Positions 54,400-64,000 of a DNA stretch of 64,000 nucleotides are shown here, piece by piece. Source of the DNA: Ruminiclostridium josui JCM 17888 (lineage in GTDB: Bacteria; Bacillota; Clostridia; Acetivibrionales; DSM-1351); NCBI RefSeq assembly GCF_000526495.1, contig NZ_JAGE01000001.1, positions 496,001-560,000 of the forward strand, written 5' to 3'. Every line of letters begins with the position of its first letter. Position 1 is the stretch's first letter. Under the pieces are notes generated by a model. It ran no database searches. It saw only the letters and a list, made by a program, of their open reading frames with translations, and was not told the DNA's origin. The position numbers and the translations under genes were made by a program.

Positions 54400-55487
54400 T
54401 ATACGGTACCTCTTTTACGTTTAAATATTTCTTTTAGTGATTCATTGTAGGGAGCTTTTGCTATACCGTATTCTGTTATTATTCCGGTAATAAATTTTTC
54501 ATCTGTAACGTCAAAAGCAGGATTAAAAACCTTTATATCCTTAGGTGCCATCCTTTTTTCATACCACATTTCAGTAACCTCATCAGGATTACGTTCCTCT
54601 ATGCATATATCTTCTCCCGAAGCGCAATTCATATCTATTGTTGATGTCGGAGCACAAACATAGAAAGGTATGTTGTAATTTTTTGCCAGTATGGCTACTC
54701 CCGAAGTTCCTATCTTATTGGCAGTATCCCCGTTGGCAGCTACTCTGTCACAGCCCACAAATACTGCTTGAACCCATCCGTTTTTCATAACTGCAGAAGC
54801 CATATTATCACATATAAGTGTTACATCCACACCAGCCTTATTCAATTCATAAGCGGTCAATCTTGCTCCCTGAAGCAAAGGCCTGGTTTCATCAGCAAAA
54901 ACCTTTAGGTTATATCCCTTTTCCTGACCTACGTATATTGGTGCCAGCGCAGTTCCATACTTAGATGTTGCAAGCTGCCCCGCATTGCAGTGTGTAAGAA
55001 TTCCCATACCCGGCTTTAGCAGTGTAAGCCCGTACTCACCAATACTTCTGCACACCCATGTGTCCTCTTCCTTTATTTTATGAGATTCCTTAAGCAGCTC
55101 ATTCTTTATATCATCTATAGATTTATCTTTGTTTGCTTTAACATACTCATCCATCCTATCAAGGGCCCAAAAAAGATTAACAGCTGTGGGTCTTGAGGAT
55201 GCAAGATATTCTTTGAGTTTAATAAATTCGGAATAAAATTCTTCATACTTTTGGGCGCTTATGGCCTTTGCTCCAAGATAAATCCCGTATGCCGCTGCAA
55301 CTCCGATTGCAGGCGCACCTCTTACCCTTAACTTATATATTGCTTCCCAGATTTCTTCCTGAGTTTTTAATTTTAAATAAACAGTTTCATTAGGAAGCAA
55401 AGTCTGGTCTATGATTATCAACTCACTGTTGGCATCATCCAACATAACCGTTTCCATATCGTAAACATTCTTCGTGGTATTTGACAT
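54399..55487 (-). CDS. mtnA: S-methyl-5-thioribose-1-phosphate isomerase
   Basis: A 362-residue eIF2B-like isomerase converting methylthioribose-1-phosphate (or 5-deoxyribose-1-phosphate) to the ribulose form. The catalytic Cys is in [12 protein letters not shown] and the Asp in [32 protein letters not shown] is the N-terminal motif. AGGAGAGG precedes the ATG. It follows mtnK by 13 bases and overlaps the aldolase start. Confidence 0.96.
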   Translation of the reverse strand: MSNTTKNVYDMETVMLDDANSELIIIDQTLLPNETVYLKLKTQEEIWEAIYKLRVRGAPAIGVAAAYGIYLGAKAISAQKYEEFYSEFIKLKEYLASSRPTAVNLFWALDRMDEYVKANKDKSIDDIKNELLKESHKIKEEDTWVCRSIGEYGLTLLKPGMGILTHCNAGQLATSKYGTALAPIYVGQEKGYNLKVFADETRPLLQGARLTAYELNKAGVDVTLICDNMASAVMKNGWVQAVFVGCDRVAANGDTANKIGTSGVAILAKNYNIPFYVCAPTSTIDMNCASGEDICIEERNPDEVTEMWYEKRMAPKDIKVFNPAFDVTDEKFITGIITEYGIAKAPYNESLKEIFKRKRGTV

Positions 55488-55500
55488 TTTCTAACCTCTC

Positions 55501-56730
55501 CTATCCCGGAAATTCGTTTTCCACCTCTTTTAAGGTATTAACAAACTGTTCTCCGTATATATAGTTTTTACGGTTCTTTATGTATCGTTTTGCAACAGTT
55601 ATGCAAATACGTTCTGCACGTAATCTTGCACTTTCATTTTCTATGGAAGTAATGTCCTTAACATGTGCCATACCAACGATACGTCTGCATAATTCAAGAC
55701 CTGCAACCGCTGCAGTGTCGTGTATTACTTGACTTAAATACCAATCTGCAAAACCGGGGGTTTTTGCCAGAATTTCTTTTGCTTCCTCTTTCCATATTTT
55801 CAAGAATTTTGATTTAAATTTATCAATAATTTCACAAATGGTGTTCTCAACCCAATTCTTAAAGTTGATACACTCTTCTTCATTATCCATAGTAGCATCG
55901 GCATTTATCCAAGCAAATAACATATTTGCAACTATATTACCAACGTCATAACCCATGGGTCCATAAAATGCAAATTCTGGATCTATTACCTTTGTGGAAT
56001 TTTCGTTTACAAATATAGAACCTGTGTGTAAGTCACCATGAATTAAAGCTTGTGCGTTTGTAAGAAATTCAAACTTTAGTTTTGCAACCTCAAGTTTTAA
56101 ATCATTATCGCTATAAAGCTCTTTTTTTACCCAATCAAGGTTTGGCGGAAATACATCATTACGTTGCTTATAGTCATTAAATGGCTCCGTATATACCAAA
56201 TCCTCTGTTATTTCGCAAAGTTCCGGGTTTGTATAACTTTTTACAAGTGATTTTTTTTCCTGATGATTTAAAAAGACATCTGAAGTTAAGAGTAAAGTAT
56301 TGACCATAAATGTTGTGATATGTTCAGCAAACTTTGGAAAAGTTTTGTGTTGAATAAGTGCTTGTCGCATTATTGTGTAATCAGACAAATCCTCCATGGA
56401 ACAGCAGCTCATAATATCATCATATTTATATACTATGGGTACAAGCCCCGGTGCTAAATCCCCTTGAAATCTGAGAGTTTCTGCCTCAATTCTGTTACGG
56501 TCTGGGGAAAGCTTGAAATCGTCAGAAATTCTTGCGGTATAACCTGCTTGTTTTATTATCACTGATTTATCAGATTTTTTGTCCCATACTCTGAATACAT
56601 AATTTAGATTTCCATCACCTATTTCTTTGCTGTCAAGCTCAGAATCACAGCTAAATATACTGAGCTTTTCTTTTGCATAATCAATTGCATCTGATGGAGT
56701 CATTAAGAAATATTTATCAAATTTCGACAT
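55501..56730 (-). CDS. mtnK: S-methyl-5-thioribose kinase
   Basis: A 409-residue kinase of the aminoglycoside-phosphotransferase fold that phosphorylates methylthioribose (or 5-deoxyribose). The catalytic loop is [14 protein letters not shown] and the metal motif [17 protein letters not shown]. Start ATG 56730 follows AAGGAG; the open frame begins 21 codons earlier. First gene of mtnK-mtnA-aldolase, 74 bases after cobD. No SAM riboswitch is seen in that space. Confidence 0.95.
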   Translation of the reverse strand: MSKFDKYFLMTPSDAIDYAKEKLSIFSCDSELDSKEIGDGNLNYVFRVWDKKSDKSVIIKQAGYTARISDDFKLSPDRNRIEAETLRFQGDLAPGLVPIVYKYDDIMSCCSMEDLSDYTIMRQALIQHKTFPKFAEHITTFMVNTLLLTSDVFLNHQEKKSLVKSYTNPELCEITEDLVYTEPFNDYKQRNDVFPPNLDWVKKELYSDNDLKLEVAKLKFEFLTNAQALIHGDLHTGSIFVNENSTKVIDPEFAFYGPMGYDVGNIVANMLFAWINADATMDNEEECINFKNWVENTICEIIDKFKSKFLKIWKEEAKEILAKTPGFADWYLSQVIHDTAAVAGLELCRRIVGMAHVKDITSIENESARLRAERICITVAKRYIKNRKNYIYGEQFVNTLKEVENEFPG

Positions 56731-56803
56731 ATGTAATTTTCTCCTTTTTGAAAAAAGTAAGATAAAAGTAATGCCCTTACTAAATTTTACCACATTGCAG
56801 TAA

Positions 56804-57874
56804 TTAGTGCAAAGGCGACAGTATTTTCTTTATACAATTTACAAGATACTCATTATCTTCTTTTAATTTAACAGCAATCCTAAAATATGTTTCATCCAGT
56901 CCCTTATAATTGCTGCAGGAACGTATCAATATGCCAAATTTCTCGAGTTCATGGGGAAGTGATTTTAATTCTGTTCTGAATAAAATATAGTTTGCTTGTG
57001 AATTTACAACTTCAAATCCAAGCTTTATAAGGCTATTTTTCAAAAATATTCTGTTATTTTTAATTACCTCTCTTGTTTTATTAACATAATCTATTTCTTT
57101 TAGTGCAGCAATTCCGCACTTCTGTGCAACTACAGACACATTCCAAGGCTGACCGGCCTTGTGAAGTCCTTCTATGATATTTATATCTGAACATATACCG
57201 TACCCTAAACGGATTCCAGCCATAGCATATATTTTTGTAAATGCTTTCAGAACAATTATATTATTATAAGTGCCAAGTCTGTCAATAATACTATACATTT
57301 GCGGATTATCCAAAAAATCCATAAAACATTCGTCAACTACTAAAATAGTCTTTGTTGACTTACACTTTTCACCGATTCTCAAGACCATTTCCTTATCTGT
57401 TAAAACACCTGTGGGATTATTGGGGTTACACAAAAACATAACCTTGATATCAGAAGTTATTTTATCAAGTATATCTATATGAATCTTAAAATTCTTTTCC
57501 TTTGTCAGATAATAATACTCAACATCACTTCCGAGTAGTTTTACCGCCTGCTCATATTCGGAAAAAGTAGGTGCAGTAAGAAGTACTTTCTCCGGCCTTA
57601 TTGCAGAAGCAATTCTATGTATTACATCAGCTGCTCCATTGCCACAGAATAAATAACTTTCCGGTACCTTTAAATAAACTGAGATTTCCTTTTTCAATTC
57701 CCTGCATAAAGGATCAGGATAATTGCAAAAATCATCTACGCTATTGATAATGGCTTTTTTTACACCTTCCGGCATTCCCAAAGGATTGATATTGGCAGAA
57801 AAATCAATGAGCTTTAAATTTTCTGGTAAATTTCTTTTACTATAAATATCTCCACCATGAACAAGCTTTTTCAT
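56804..57874 (-). CDS. cobD: threonine-phosphate decarboxylase CobD-like aminotransferase
   Basis: A 356-residue PLP fold-type I enzyme that makes 1-amino-2-propanol phosphate for the cobalamin linker. The aminotransferase motif is [12 protein letters not shown], and the PLP lysine lies in [19 protein letters not shown]. Its ATG overlaps the cbiB stop by one base (TAATG). The neighbourhood favours CobD over histidinol-phosphate aminotransferase, from which sequence alone does not separate it completely. Confidence 0.9.
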   Translation of the reverse strand: MKKLVHGGDIYSKRNLPENLKLIDFSANINPLGMPEGVKKAIINSVDDFCNYPDPLCRELKKEISVYLKVPESYLFCGNGAADVIHRIASAIRPEKVLLTAPTFSEYEQAVKLLGSDVEYYYLTKEKNFKIHIDILDKITSDIKVMFLCNPNNPTGVLTDKEMVLRIGEKCKSTKTILVVDECFMDFLDNPQMYSIIDRLGTYNNIIVLKAFTKIYAMAGIRLGYGICSDINIIEGLHKAGQPWNVSVVAQKCGIAALKEIDYVNKTREVIKNNRIFLKNSLIKLGFEVVNSQANYILFRTELKSLPHELEKFGILIRSCSNYKGLDETYFRIAVKLKEDNEYLVNCIKKILSPLH

Positions 57875-58839
57875 TAAATTCCCCCTGAAACAACCAATCT
57901 GACTCCCCATAAAATAACAAATGCTATAAATGTTGTTGTGTACATGAGCTTATTGGCAGTTTTAATATCATTTGCTTTTATGTTTCTGTTGTTATCCCCA
58001 ATAGTTTTTTTCTTAACAAGCTTTCCAAAATAATATGCATCTCCGGCCAACTGTACATTCAGTGCTCCTGCACATACAGCTTCTGTTTTTGCACTGTTTG
58101 GACTGGAATGATTTCTTTTATCCCTCTTGTATATCATGAATGCATTTTTATAATCCAATCCACATATAAAACTAGCCGCTATCATCATATATGCAGATAG
58201 AATGGCAGGAATAAAATTTAAAATATCATCCAGCCTTGCAGCAAACCTTCCAAAATAAAGGTATCTGTCATTTTTATAACCAATCATTGAATCCATTGTA
58301 TTAACAGCCTTATATAAGAACCCGAGAGGCGCTCCACCAATCATCAGAAATATTAAAGGTGCAATTACTCCGTCGGATGTATTTTCGGCAACGGTTTCTA
58401 CTGCGGCTTTGGTTATCCCCTCTTCAGTCAGGTTTTGAGTATCACGTCCAACTATCCAGGACAAATACTTTCTTGCTTTTATCAGATCCTGGTTTTTGAG
58501 ATGATAAAAAACCCTCATGCTCTCTGTCTTCAAGCTTTTTGCTGCAAGTATCTGATAGCAGAACAGTGATGCAACAGCCACTTCAACATATGTACTTAAT
58601 CTGTTTAGAAAATTCAATATCAAAAATGGTATAATGAATGAAAACACCGTAATAATTATGGCAAGAACAGCTCCTGCCATAAACTCGCCTTTTTGTGATT
58701 TTGGAAACGCCTTTCTTAACAGCTTCTCACCCTTTGAAATAAACCACCCTATCAGTCTTATGGGATGAGGCAGCCATGGAGGATCACCAAAAATCATATC
58801 CAGTACAAAGCCAATGACAACTTCAATTAGTATTTTCAT
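57874..58839 (-). CDS. cbiB: adenosylcobinamide-phosphate synthase CbiB
   Basis: A 321-residue membrane protein with about five hydrophobic segments that attaches aminopropanol phosphate to adenosylcobyrate. Family signatures: FGDPPWLPHPIRLIGW, WIVGRDTQNLTEE, VAENTSDGVIAPL, GAPLGFLYKAVNTMDSM and HSSPNSAKTEAVCAGA. GGAGG precedes the ATG. It is coupled to cobD by a one-base overlap. Confidence 0.97.
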   Translation of the reverse strand: MKILIEVVIGFVLDMIFGDPPWLPHPIRLIGWFISKGEKLLRKAFPKSQKGEFMAGAVLAIIITVFSFIIPFLILNFLNRLSTYVEVAVASLFCYQILAAKSLKTESMRVFYHLKNQDLIKARKYLSWIVGRDTQNLTEEGITKAAVETVAENTSDGVIAPLIFLMIGGAPLGFLYKAVNTMDSMIGYKNDRYLYFGRFAARLDDILNFIPAILSAYMMIAASFICGLDYKNAFMIYKRDKRNHSSPNSAKTEAVCAGALNVQLAGDAYYFGKLVKKKTIGDNNRNIKANDIKTANKLMYTTTFIAFVILWGVRLVVSGGI

Positions 58840-58874
58840 ATTGCCTCCGAATGATTTGCTTCATTATTAACACA

Positions 58875-60389
58875 TCAAATTCCTTCCTCAATAACTTTAT
58901 AAATATATTTCATATCAAGAGATTCCCTTAAAGCGTCAGCTAATAGGTCATACTGCTTTTCTTTATATTCTTTTAAATTAAAGGAAGTATGTTTCTCATA
59001 TTCAAGACCTTTTTCCATCATCAATGCTGCTGAAATCTCTGAAAGTATTTCATCACTGTCAAAAACTCCGTGAACATATGTACCGTATATGTTCCCATTT
59101 TGCATACCGTCTGGCTTTTCATTTCCATTGATATCAGTAAGATTACTAAGGGATAAATCCCTTAGGTTTTCTTCCTCAGAAGCAGTATATCCCATATGAA
59201 TTTCATAGCCTTCAAATGTTTTTCCGCTAAGCCCCTTGAATATTCCTCCAACCTTACCAAAGACTCCTGTAACTCTTGTACGTGTTTTTTCTTTTTCAAA
59301 TACGGTGCTGGATTTTAACAAACCCATACCCTTTATTTCTCCACCGTGTTCAACTCCATAGGGGTCTTTGAGGGTTTCACACAGCATCTGATAACCCCCG
59401 CATATTCCAAATACAGGCTTATTTTTTGCTGCATGTTTTAGAATACACGCTTCCAGTCCGTTTTCTCTCATCCATTTCAAATCTCCCATAGTATTCTTAC
59501 TGCCCGGGATAATTATCAAATCAGGGGTTCCCAACTCACTAATACCGGATACATATCTTATGCTTGCACATTCAATATGTTCAAGTGCATTAAAATCAGT
59601 AAAATTAGAAATTCTTGGTAATTTGATTATGGCAATATCAATCAGGCCTAAACGCTCTTGTTTGGAAAATTTTTCAGATAGACTGTCTTCATCGTCAATA
59701 TCTATCTGAAGGTATGGTACAACGCCGACAACCGGAACATGTATAAGATTACTAAGCATGTCAAGACCAGGTTTTAAAATTTCTATGTCCCCTCTGAATT
59801 TATTGATTATTGTTCCCTTGACATGTATCCTCTCATCTTCATCAAACAGCATAACTGTTCTGTACAAAGATGCAAAAACACCTCCCCTGTCAATATCTCC
59901 TGTAATTAGTACAGGAGCTTTCAACATCTTTGCCAGTCCCATGTTTACAAAATCATCCCGCTTTAAATTTATCTCCGCAGGACTGCCTGCACCTTCAATA
60001 ACTATAATATCATTTTCCTCTGATAGGCTTTCATAGGCCCGTTTTATATGGGGAACCAGATTTTGCTTGTATGCATAATACTCTGTAGCAGTCATATTTC
60101 CTATTGGCTGTCCATCTAAAACTACTTGTGAACCCTTTTCACTTGTAGGCTTTAGCAAAATGGGATTCATTCTTACGTCAGGAGCCTTTCTTGCTGCTTC
60201 AGCCTGTACTACCTGAGCTCGCCCCATTTCTGAGCCGTCAGCTGTAATATATGAGTTCAGAGCCATATTCTGCGATTTAAAAGGTGCCACTCTATAGCCA
60301 TCCTGTGCAAATATACGACACAATCCTGCTGTAATAAGGCTTTTGCCCGCATTTGACATTGTTCCTTGAATCATAATTGGTTTTGCCAT
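58875..60389 (-). CDS. cobQ: cobyric acid synthase
   Basis: A 504-residue amidotransferase that amidates four carboxylates of adenosylcobyrinic diamide. An N-terminal dethiobiotin-synthetase-like ATP site ([16 protein letters not shown]) and a C-terminal class I glutaminase with [12 protein letters not shown] and GTYVHGVFD. The length is normal. It lies 35 bases upstream of cbiB. Confidence 0.97.
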   Translation of the reverse strand: MAKPIMIQGTMSNAGKSLITAGLCRIFAQDGYRVAPFKSQNMALNSYITADGSEMGRAQVVQAEAARKAPDVRMNPILLKPTSEKGSQVVLDGQPIGNMTATEYYAYKQNLVPHIKRAYESLSEENDIIVIEGAGSPAEINLKRDDFVNMGLAKMLKAPVLITGDIDRGGVFASLYRTVMLFDEDERIHVKGTIINKFRGDIEILKPGLDMLSNLIHVPVVGVVPYLQIDIDDEDSLSEKFSKQERLGLIDIAIIKLPRISNFTDFNALEHIECASIRYVSGISELGTPDLIIIPGSKNTMGDLKWMRENGLEACILKHAAKNKPVFGICGGYQMLCETLKDPYGVEHGGEIKGMGLLKSSTVFEKEKTRTRVTGVFGKVGGIFKGLSGKTFEGYEIHMGYTASEEENLRDLSLSNLTDINGNEKPDGMQNGNIYGTYVHGVFDSDEILSEISAALMMEKGLEYEKHTSFNLKEYKEKQYDLLADALRESLDMKYIYKVIEEGI

Positions 60390-60478
60390 AGAATCATCTC
60401 CTTTCCATCAACTTTAAGGCTCTCTGAGTCAGAAAATCCTCCAAGCATGTTCATGCGCCGATTATATACAGTTTCTTT

Positions 60479-60841
60479 TCATAATGCTTCTCTGATTCTA
60501 TCTGCCAGAACATCTGCAAGTCTTTGGTCTGCCCCCAGAGTATTTCCTATAGTCACCTTAATTCCAGGATGTTTTTTAAGATATTCCTTTATCTCTCCAG
60601 GTATATTCTCTCTGATATGTATTCCTTCAAAAAGAAAATACGGTACTATGGTTATATCATCAGCACCCTTTTCAATAAGTAAATCAAGTCCTTTTTCCAA
60701 ATTTATATCACAAAACTCCATGTATGCGGTCTCAATCATAACTCCGGGCAGCTGTGCTTTAACCATATCTGTTACTTTATGCAAAACTTCCAAGGTTTTT
60801 CTTTCACGGCTTCCATGAGCAAGAATAAGTATTGCTTTCAC
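60479..60841 (-). CDS. cbiX: short sirohydrochlorin cobaltochelatase (CbiX type)
   Basis: A 120-residue single-domain chelatase of the CbiXS class that inserts cobalt into sirohydrochlorin. The N-terminal metal-binding His is in LAHGSRERKT, and a second region reads VPYFLFEGIHIRENI. The protein is half the size of the usual two-domain enzyme, so it probably dimerises. GTG start shares a base with the hemL stop (TAGTG). Confidence 0.85.
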   Translation of the reverse strand: MKAILILAHGSRERKTLEVLHKVTDMVKAQLPGVMIETAYMEFCDINLEKGLDLLIEKGADDITIVPYFLFEGIHIRENIPGEIKEYLKKHPGIKVTIGNTLGADQRLADVLADRIREAL

Positions 60842-62142
60842 TATAGTTCCTCCATTAAAGCTATATTTTCAGCCAAACTCTCCTCAACAGCTTTTAAAGT
60901 AGCATCAATATCCTCATAAGTATGTGCGGTGCTTACGAACATGGCCTCAAACTGAGATGGTGCAAGATAAATTCCCTTGCTTAACATACTCTTAAAAAAG
61001 GCAGCATAATACTTTGTATTGCTTTGTTTAGCCTCTTGATAGTTTGTAACCGGGTTTTGAGAGAAAAACATGCATAGCAACGAGCCAACTCTGTTCAATG
61101 TAACTGGCACCTTATGTTTTTGTACTATTTTTTCCAGTCCACTCCCTAAAACTTCGGCCTTTTTATTAATATCCTCATATATTCCGGGACTACTGTTCAA
61201 AATCTCAAGCTGTGCAAGTCCTGCTGCCATTGCTACGGGATTCCCTGAAAGTGTTCCTGCCTGATAAACTCCTCCGCAAGGGGCCACATATTCCATTATC
61301 TCTTTTCTTCCTGCGTAGGCACCCACGGGCATACCACCGCCTATTATTTTTCCGAAGGTCACAATATCAGCTTCAACTCCGAAATACTCCTGTGCTCCTC
61401 CTGCCCCAAGACGAAATCCGGTAATAACCTCATCAAAAATAAGCAATGAGGAGTTTTGACGGCAAATACATGACAACTCTTTCAAAAAACCTTCTTCCGG
61501 AGGAATAACTCCCATATTGGCTGCAACCGGCTCTATAATTACAGCTGCTATTTGATTTTTATTTTCTTCAAATAACCGTTGGACACTTGATATATTATTA
61601 TAAACAGCAGTTAATGTATCTCCCGCTAGATTTCGCGGTACCCCCAAACTGTCAGGGATTCCGGCAGTCAGTACACCTGAACCTGCCTTTACAAGCATAC
61701 TGTCACTGTGTCCGTGATAGCAGCCCTCAAACTTTATAATCTTATCCCTCTTTGTAAAGCCCCTTGCCAGACGAACAGCACTCATAACCGCTTCTGTTCC
61801 GCTGTTTACCATTCTGACCATTTCAACTCCAGGTACCATGGAAACTATCATCTCTGCTATTTGTACCTCGGCTTCAACAGGTGCTCCGAAGCTAAGTCCG
61901 TTATGCATTGCCTTTTCAACTTTTTTCAGTATAAGTTCATTGCTGTGGCCTAAAATCATGGGCCCCCATGAACATACGTAATCGATGTACTCTCTTTCCT
62001 CCACATCATAAATTTTTGAGCCTTTTGCACGGCTTATAAATAAAGGATTTGAGTCCACGGCACGAAATGCTCTTACGGGGCTGTTAACACCACCCGAAAT
62101 CACTTTTTTTGCTCTTTTAAACAAATCTGAACTTGATTTCAT
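60841..62142 (-). CDS. hemL: glutamate-1-semialdehyde 2,1-aminomutase
   Basis: A 433-residue PLP enzyme making 5-aminolevulinate by the C5 route. The PLP lysine lies in VTFGKIIGGGMPVGAY; the substrate-binding NSGTEAVMSAVRLAR and the GCYHGHSDSMLV motif are present. It overlaps hemB by 4 bases (ATGA) and CbiX by one. Confidence 0.97.
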   Translation of the reverse strand: MKSSSDLFKRAKKVISGGVNSPVRAFRAVDSNPLFISRAKGSKIYDVEEREYIDYVCSWGPMILGHSNELILKKVEKAMHNGLSFGAPVEAEVQIAEMIVSMVPGVEMVRMVNSGTEAVMSAVRLARGFTKRDKIIKFEGCYHGHSDSMLVKAGSGVLTAGIPDSLGVPRNLAGDTLTAVYNNISSVQRLFEENKNQIAAVIIEPVAANMGVIPPEEGFLKELSCICRQNSSLLIFDEVITGFRLGAGGAQEYFGVEADIVTFGKIIGGGMPVGAYAGRKEIMEYVAPCGGVYQAGTLSGNPVAMAAGLAQLEILNSSPGIYEDINKKAEVLGSGLEKIVQKHKVPVTLNRVGSLLCMFFSQNPVTNYQEAKQSNTKYYAAFFKSMLSKGIYLAPSQFEAMFVSTAHTYEDIDATLKAVEESLAENIALMEEL

Positions 62143-63116
62143 CCTATGTCCCCTTTCTTTATTGCTTGGGAAATTTCTCCGGCAAAGTAAGTTATAAGCA
62201 TATCCGCACCGGCTCTGAAAATGCTGGCTGCACTTTCACACATTACACCGTATTCATCAATCAGTCCTTGAGCAGCAGCAGCCTTTATCATGGCATATTC
62301 ACCGCTTACACTATAGGCTGCCAAAGGCAGCTGAGTTTTTTCCCTTACTTCCTTTATAACATCCAGGTAGGATAGCGCAGGTTTAACCATCAATATATCC
62401 GCACCTTCCTCGACATCAAGAAGTGCTTCCTTTACAGCTTCACGTCTGTTATGATAATCCATCTGATAGCTTTTACGATCTCCAAATGCGGGTGCTGAGG
62501 CTGCAGCCTCACGGAATGGTCCATAAAATGACGATGCATATTTTACGGCATATGACATAATAGGAATGTCTGTAAACCCGTTTTTGTCCAGAGTTGACCT
62601 AAGAGCATATATCCTACCATCCATCATATCCGACGGAGCAATCATGTCCGCTCCTGCCATTACATGGGACAAAGCTATTTTTTCCAGATAGGGAAGGGTT
62701 CTGTCATTATCAACCCTTTCTCCCTCCAAAATTCCGCAATGGCCGTGAGATGTGTATTCGCACATGCAAATATCTGTTATTACCTGCATCTGCGGATACC
62801 TCTGTTTTATTTCACGTATTCCCTGCTGCAATACTCCGTTTTCATTGTATGCCTCAGAGCCTTTTTCATCCTTATGCTTAGGAAGTCCAAATAGCAATAC
62901 GGATTTTACATCTGCTTTTAATGCAGCTTCAATTGCTTTCCCAACCATATCCGGACTAAAATGATACTGTCCGGGAAGGGAGCTGATTTCCTTTTTTATA
63001 TTTTTACCCTCTACTATAAAAAGAGGCCAAATAAGTGAATCCGTTGACAGTCTGGTTTCCCTGACTGCTTTTCGCAGCACTTCATTGGTTCTCAATCTTC
63101 TTGGTCTCTTAATCAT
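62139..63116 (-). CDS. hemB: delta-aminolevulinic acid dehydratase
   Basis: A 325-residue porphobilinogen synthase. The two Schiff-base lysines are in SYAVKYASSF and ILMVKPALS; zinc cysteines are in CMCEYTSHGHC. The ATG lies inside the end of the preceding hemD-type gene (8-base overlap). Confidence 0.98.
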   Translation of the reverse strand: MIKRPRRLRTNEVLRKAVRETRLSTDSLIWPLFIVEGKNIKKEISSLPGQYHFSPDMVGKAIEAALKADVKSVLLFGLPKHKDEKGSEAYNENGVLQQGIREIKQRYPQMQVITDICMCEYTSHGHCGILEGERVDNDRTLPYLEKIALSHVMAGADMIAPSDMMDGRIYALRSTLDKNGFTDIPIMSYAVKYASSFYGPFREAAASAPAFGDRKSYQMDYHNRREAVKEALLDVEEGADILMVKPALSYLDVIKEVREKTQLPLAAYSVSGEYAMIKAAAAQGLIDEYGVMCESAASIFRAGADMLITYFAGEISQAIKKGDIG

Positions 63117-64000
63117 AAATATTGCCGCCTCCTATTTCTAATAGCTTATCTATCATGGAATCAATTGTTGACTTTTCAGCTACTACATATCTCAGGTTAT
63201 ACTTTTTAGCAGCTTCCGCTGTCTTGTTTCCAATGCAGACAGCCGTCAGACTTTCCAAAGGAATGTCTTTCATAGATGCTATAAATCCTTCAACTGTGGA
63301 TGCACTTGTAAAGGTTATGTACTTGAGTTCACCATGGACAATCGATTTTTTGACCTTATTACTGTTTTCATTTATATAATTCGTATTGTACAATGGAACT
63401 CTATCAAATTTAATATTATTACTTCTCAAAATGTTAACAATATCGTCACTTGCTATTGCAGCATCACAAATTAGAACCTTTTCATTTTCCCCAACACGCT
63501 CTGCAATTCCCAGTGCAAGATGCCTGCCATCAAAGATTTCAGGGGTGAAATCAGAAATCAGTCCCACTTCTTTTAAAGCTTTCGCTGTCTGACTTCCTAC
63601 CGTGCCGATTTTTGTATTTGCAAGAACTCTTGCATCTAATCCTTTGGAATTTAAGTAATCAAAAAATATCTGTATACCGTTTTTACTGGTAAGCAAAATC
63701 CAGCCATATTCCCTGATATTTTCACATGCATGGTAGAGCTTTTCATTTTGTGGTATAGGTACTACCTCTATACAGGGATACTCTACAGGCTCCGCACCCA
63801 GTTGGCGAAGCTTTTCTACAAGTGTGCCAGAAGATTCTTTGGGTCTTGTAACTAGTATTTTTGTACCGAAAAGAGGCTTTTTCATAAACCAACTGAACTT
63901 TTCAGATAGAGAACAGACCTTACCTACAGCAATAATGGCAGGAGATTTTATTTCCATCTCCAAAGCCTTTTGCTCCAGTGTACCCACTGTGGCTACCAGT
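63109..64000 (-). CDS. CobA-HemD fusion: uroporphyrinogen-III methyltransferase/synthase, 5' part outside window
   Basis: The visible part starts inside the C-terminal end of a SUMT/CobA methyltransferase (VATVGTLEQKAL and PAIIAVGKV with LSEKFSWF are its last motifs). It is followed by a linker and a HemD domain (about residues 45-290 of the visible part) with TRPKESSGTLVEKLRQLGAE and FTSASTVEGF. It makes and methylates uroporphyrinogen III. The start lies beyond 64000, and a GTG at 63987 should not be taken as the start because homology continues upstream. Confidence 0.9.
   Translation of the reverse strand, partial: LVATVGTLEQKALEMEIKSPAIIAVGKVCSLSEKFSWFMKKPLFGTKILVTRPKESSGTLVEKLRQLGAEPVEYPCIEVVPIPQNEKLYHACENIREYGWILLTSKNGIQIFFDYLNSKGLDARVLANTKIGTVGSQTAKALKEVGLISDFTPEIFDGRHLALGIAERVGENEKVLICDAAIASDDIVNILRSNNIKFDRVPLYNTNYINENSNKVKKSIVHGELKYITFTSASTVEGFIASMKDIPLESLTAVCIGNKTAEAAKKYNLRYVVAEKSTIDSMIDKLLEIGGGNIYD

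Noticed and set aside
55501-56793. Longer mtnK start at 56793
   Set aside because: The extra 21 residues are not kinase-like and the ribosome site AAGGAG is before ATG 56730.
56731-56803. Possible SAM riboswitch before mtnK
   Set aside because: Only 73 bases separate mtnK from cobD, too short, and no conserved SAM-box sequence is present.

Overview
This is an AT-rich Gram-positive chromosome segment, almost certainly from a cellulolytic clostridium of the Ruminiclostridium cellulolyticum / papyrosolvens / josui group. The evidence is strong Shine-Dalgarno sequences before nearly every gene, frequent GTG/TTG starts, a T-box leader, L20 and L21 leaders, a Prp/extended-L27 pair, sporulation-type genes (GerMN lipoprotein, CotH), and a secreted family 8 glycoside hydrolase ending in a type I dockerin whose repeats carry the Ala-Leu pair typical of that group. 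The assignment is by gene content only; no database was searched. Most of the window is core chromosome, and no insertion sequence, prophage, CRISPR array or rRNA was seen.

Layout. 0-8 kb (minus strand): two tRNAs, then yfcE-like phosphodiesterase, rdgB, rph, GerMN lipoprotein, cell-wall amidase, queH and ruvBAC. 8-11 kb (plus): argG and argH, with two ArgR-like boxes on the argG promoter. 11-18.8 kb (minus): two small unknown proteins, a deacetylase lipoprotein, a Dabb protein, a YcdB/SLH surface protein, a PP2C-LysM membrane protein, DUF948-like/YtxH proteins and a TSCPD protein. A predicted ~105-nt small RNA lies on the plus strand at 13.57-13.68 kb. 18.9-25.6 kb: glgA (plus), cobO, and a folate operon (folE-HD-folP-folB-folK), then a QueG-like Fe-S protein, a DUF4364 regulator and an unknown 90-residue protein. 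25.7-32.7 kb: a translation/ribosome block, TIGR03960-TIGR03936-rng-rplU-prp-rpmA-obgE-yhbY. 32.9-38.7 kb: tRNA-Pro, plsC, PilZ protein, dinB, infC-rpmI-rplT and thyA-dfrA. 38.7-46 kb: an envelope block with two glycosyltransferases and PAP2-DUF4956-VTC-CotH, facing a TetR regulator.

46-50 kb: aspS behind a T-box, and the dockerin GH8 enzyme. 50.4-53.4 kb is the one accessory-looking stretch: an ANT(6)-like nucleotidyltransferase, two GNAT acetyltransferases with a methyltransferase remnant between them, and a small P-loop kinase. 53.6-56.7 kb: mtnK-mtnA-aldolase, a likely nucleoside by-product salvage route (DHAP shunt). 56.8-64 kb: a tightly overlapping tetrapyrrole/cobalamin operon (cobA-hemD, hemB, hemL, cbiX, cobQ, cbiB, cobD), continuing beyond the window.

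The points most worth a second look are the CotH-VTC-DUF4956 envelope cluster with its TetR regulator; an aspS whose sequence suggests a non-discriminating enzyme and whose T-box specifier reads Asn rather than Asp; the HD phosphohydrolase inside the folate operon; the predicted small RNA; the PP2C-LysM fusion; and the mtnK-mtnA-aldolase shunt. None is proven from sequence alone.
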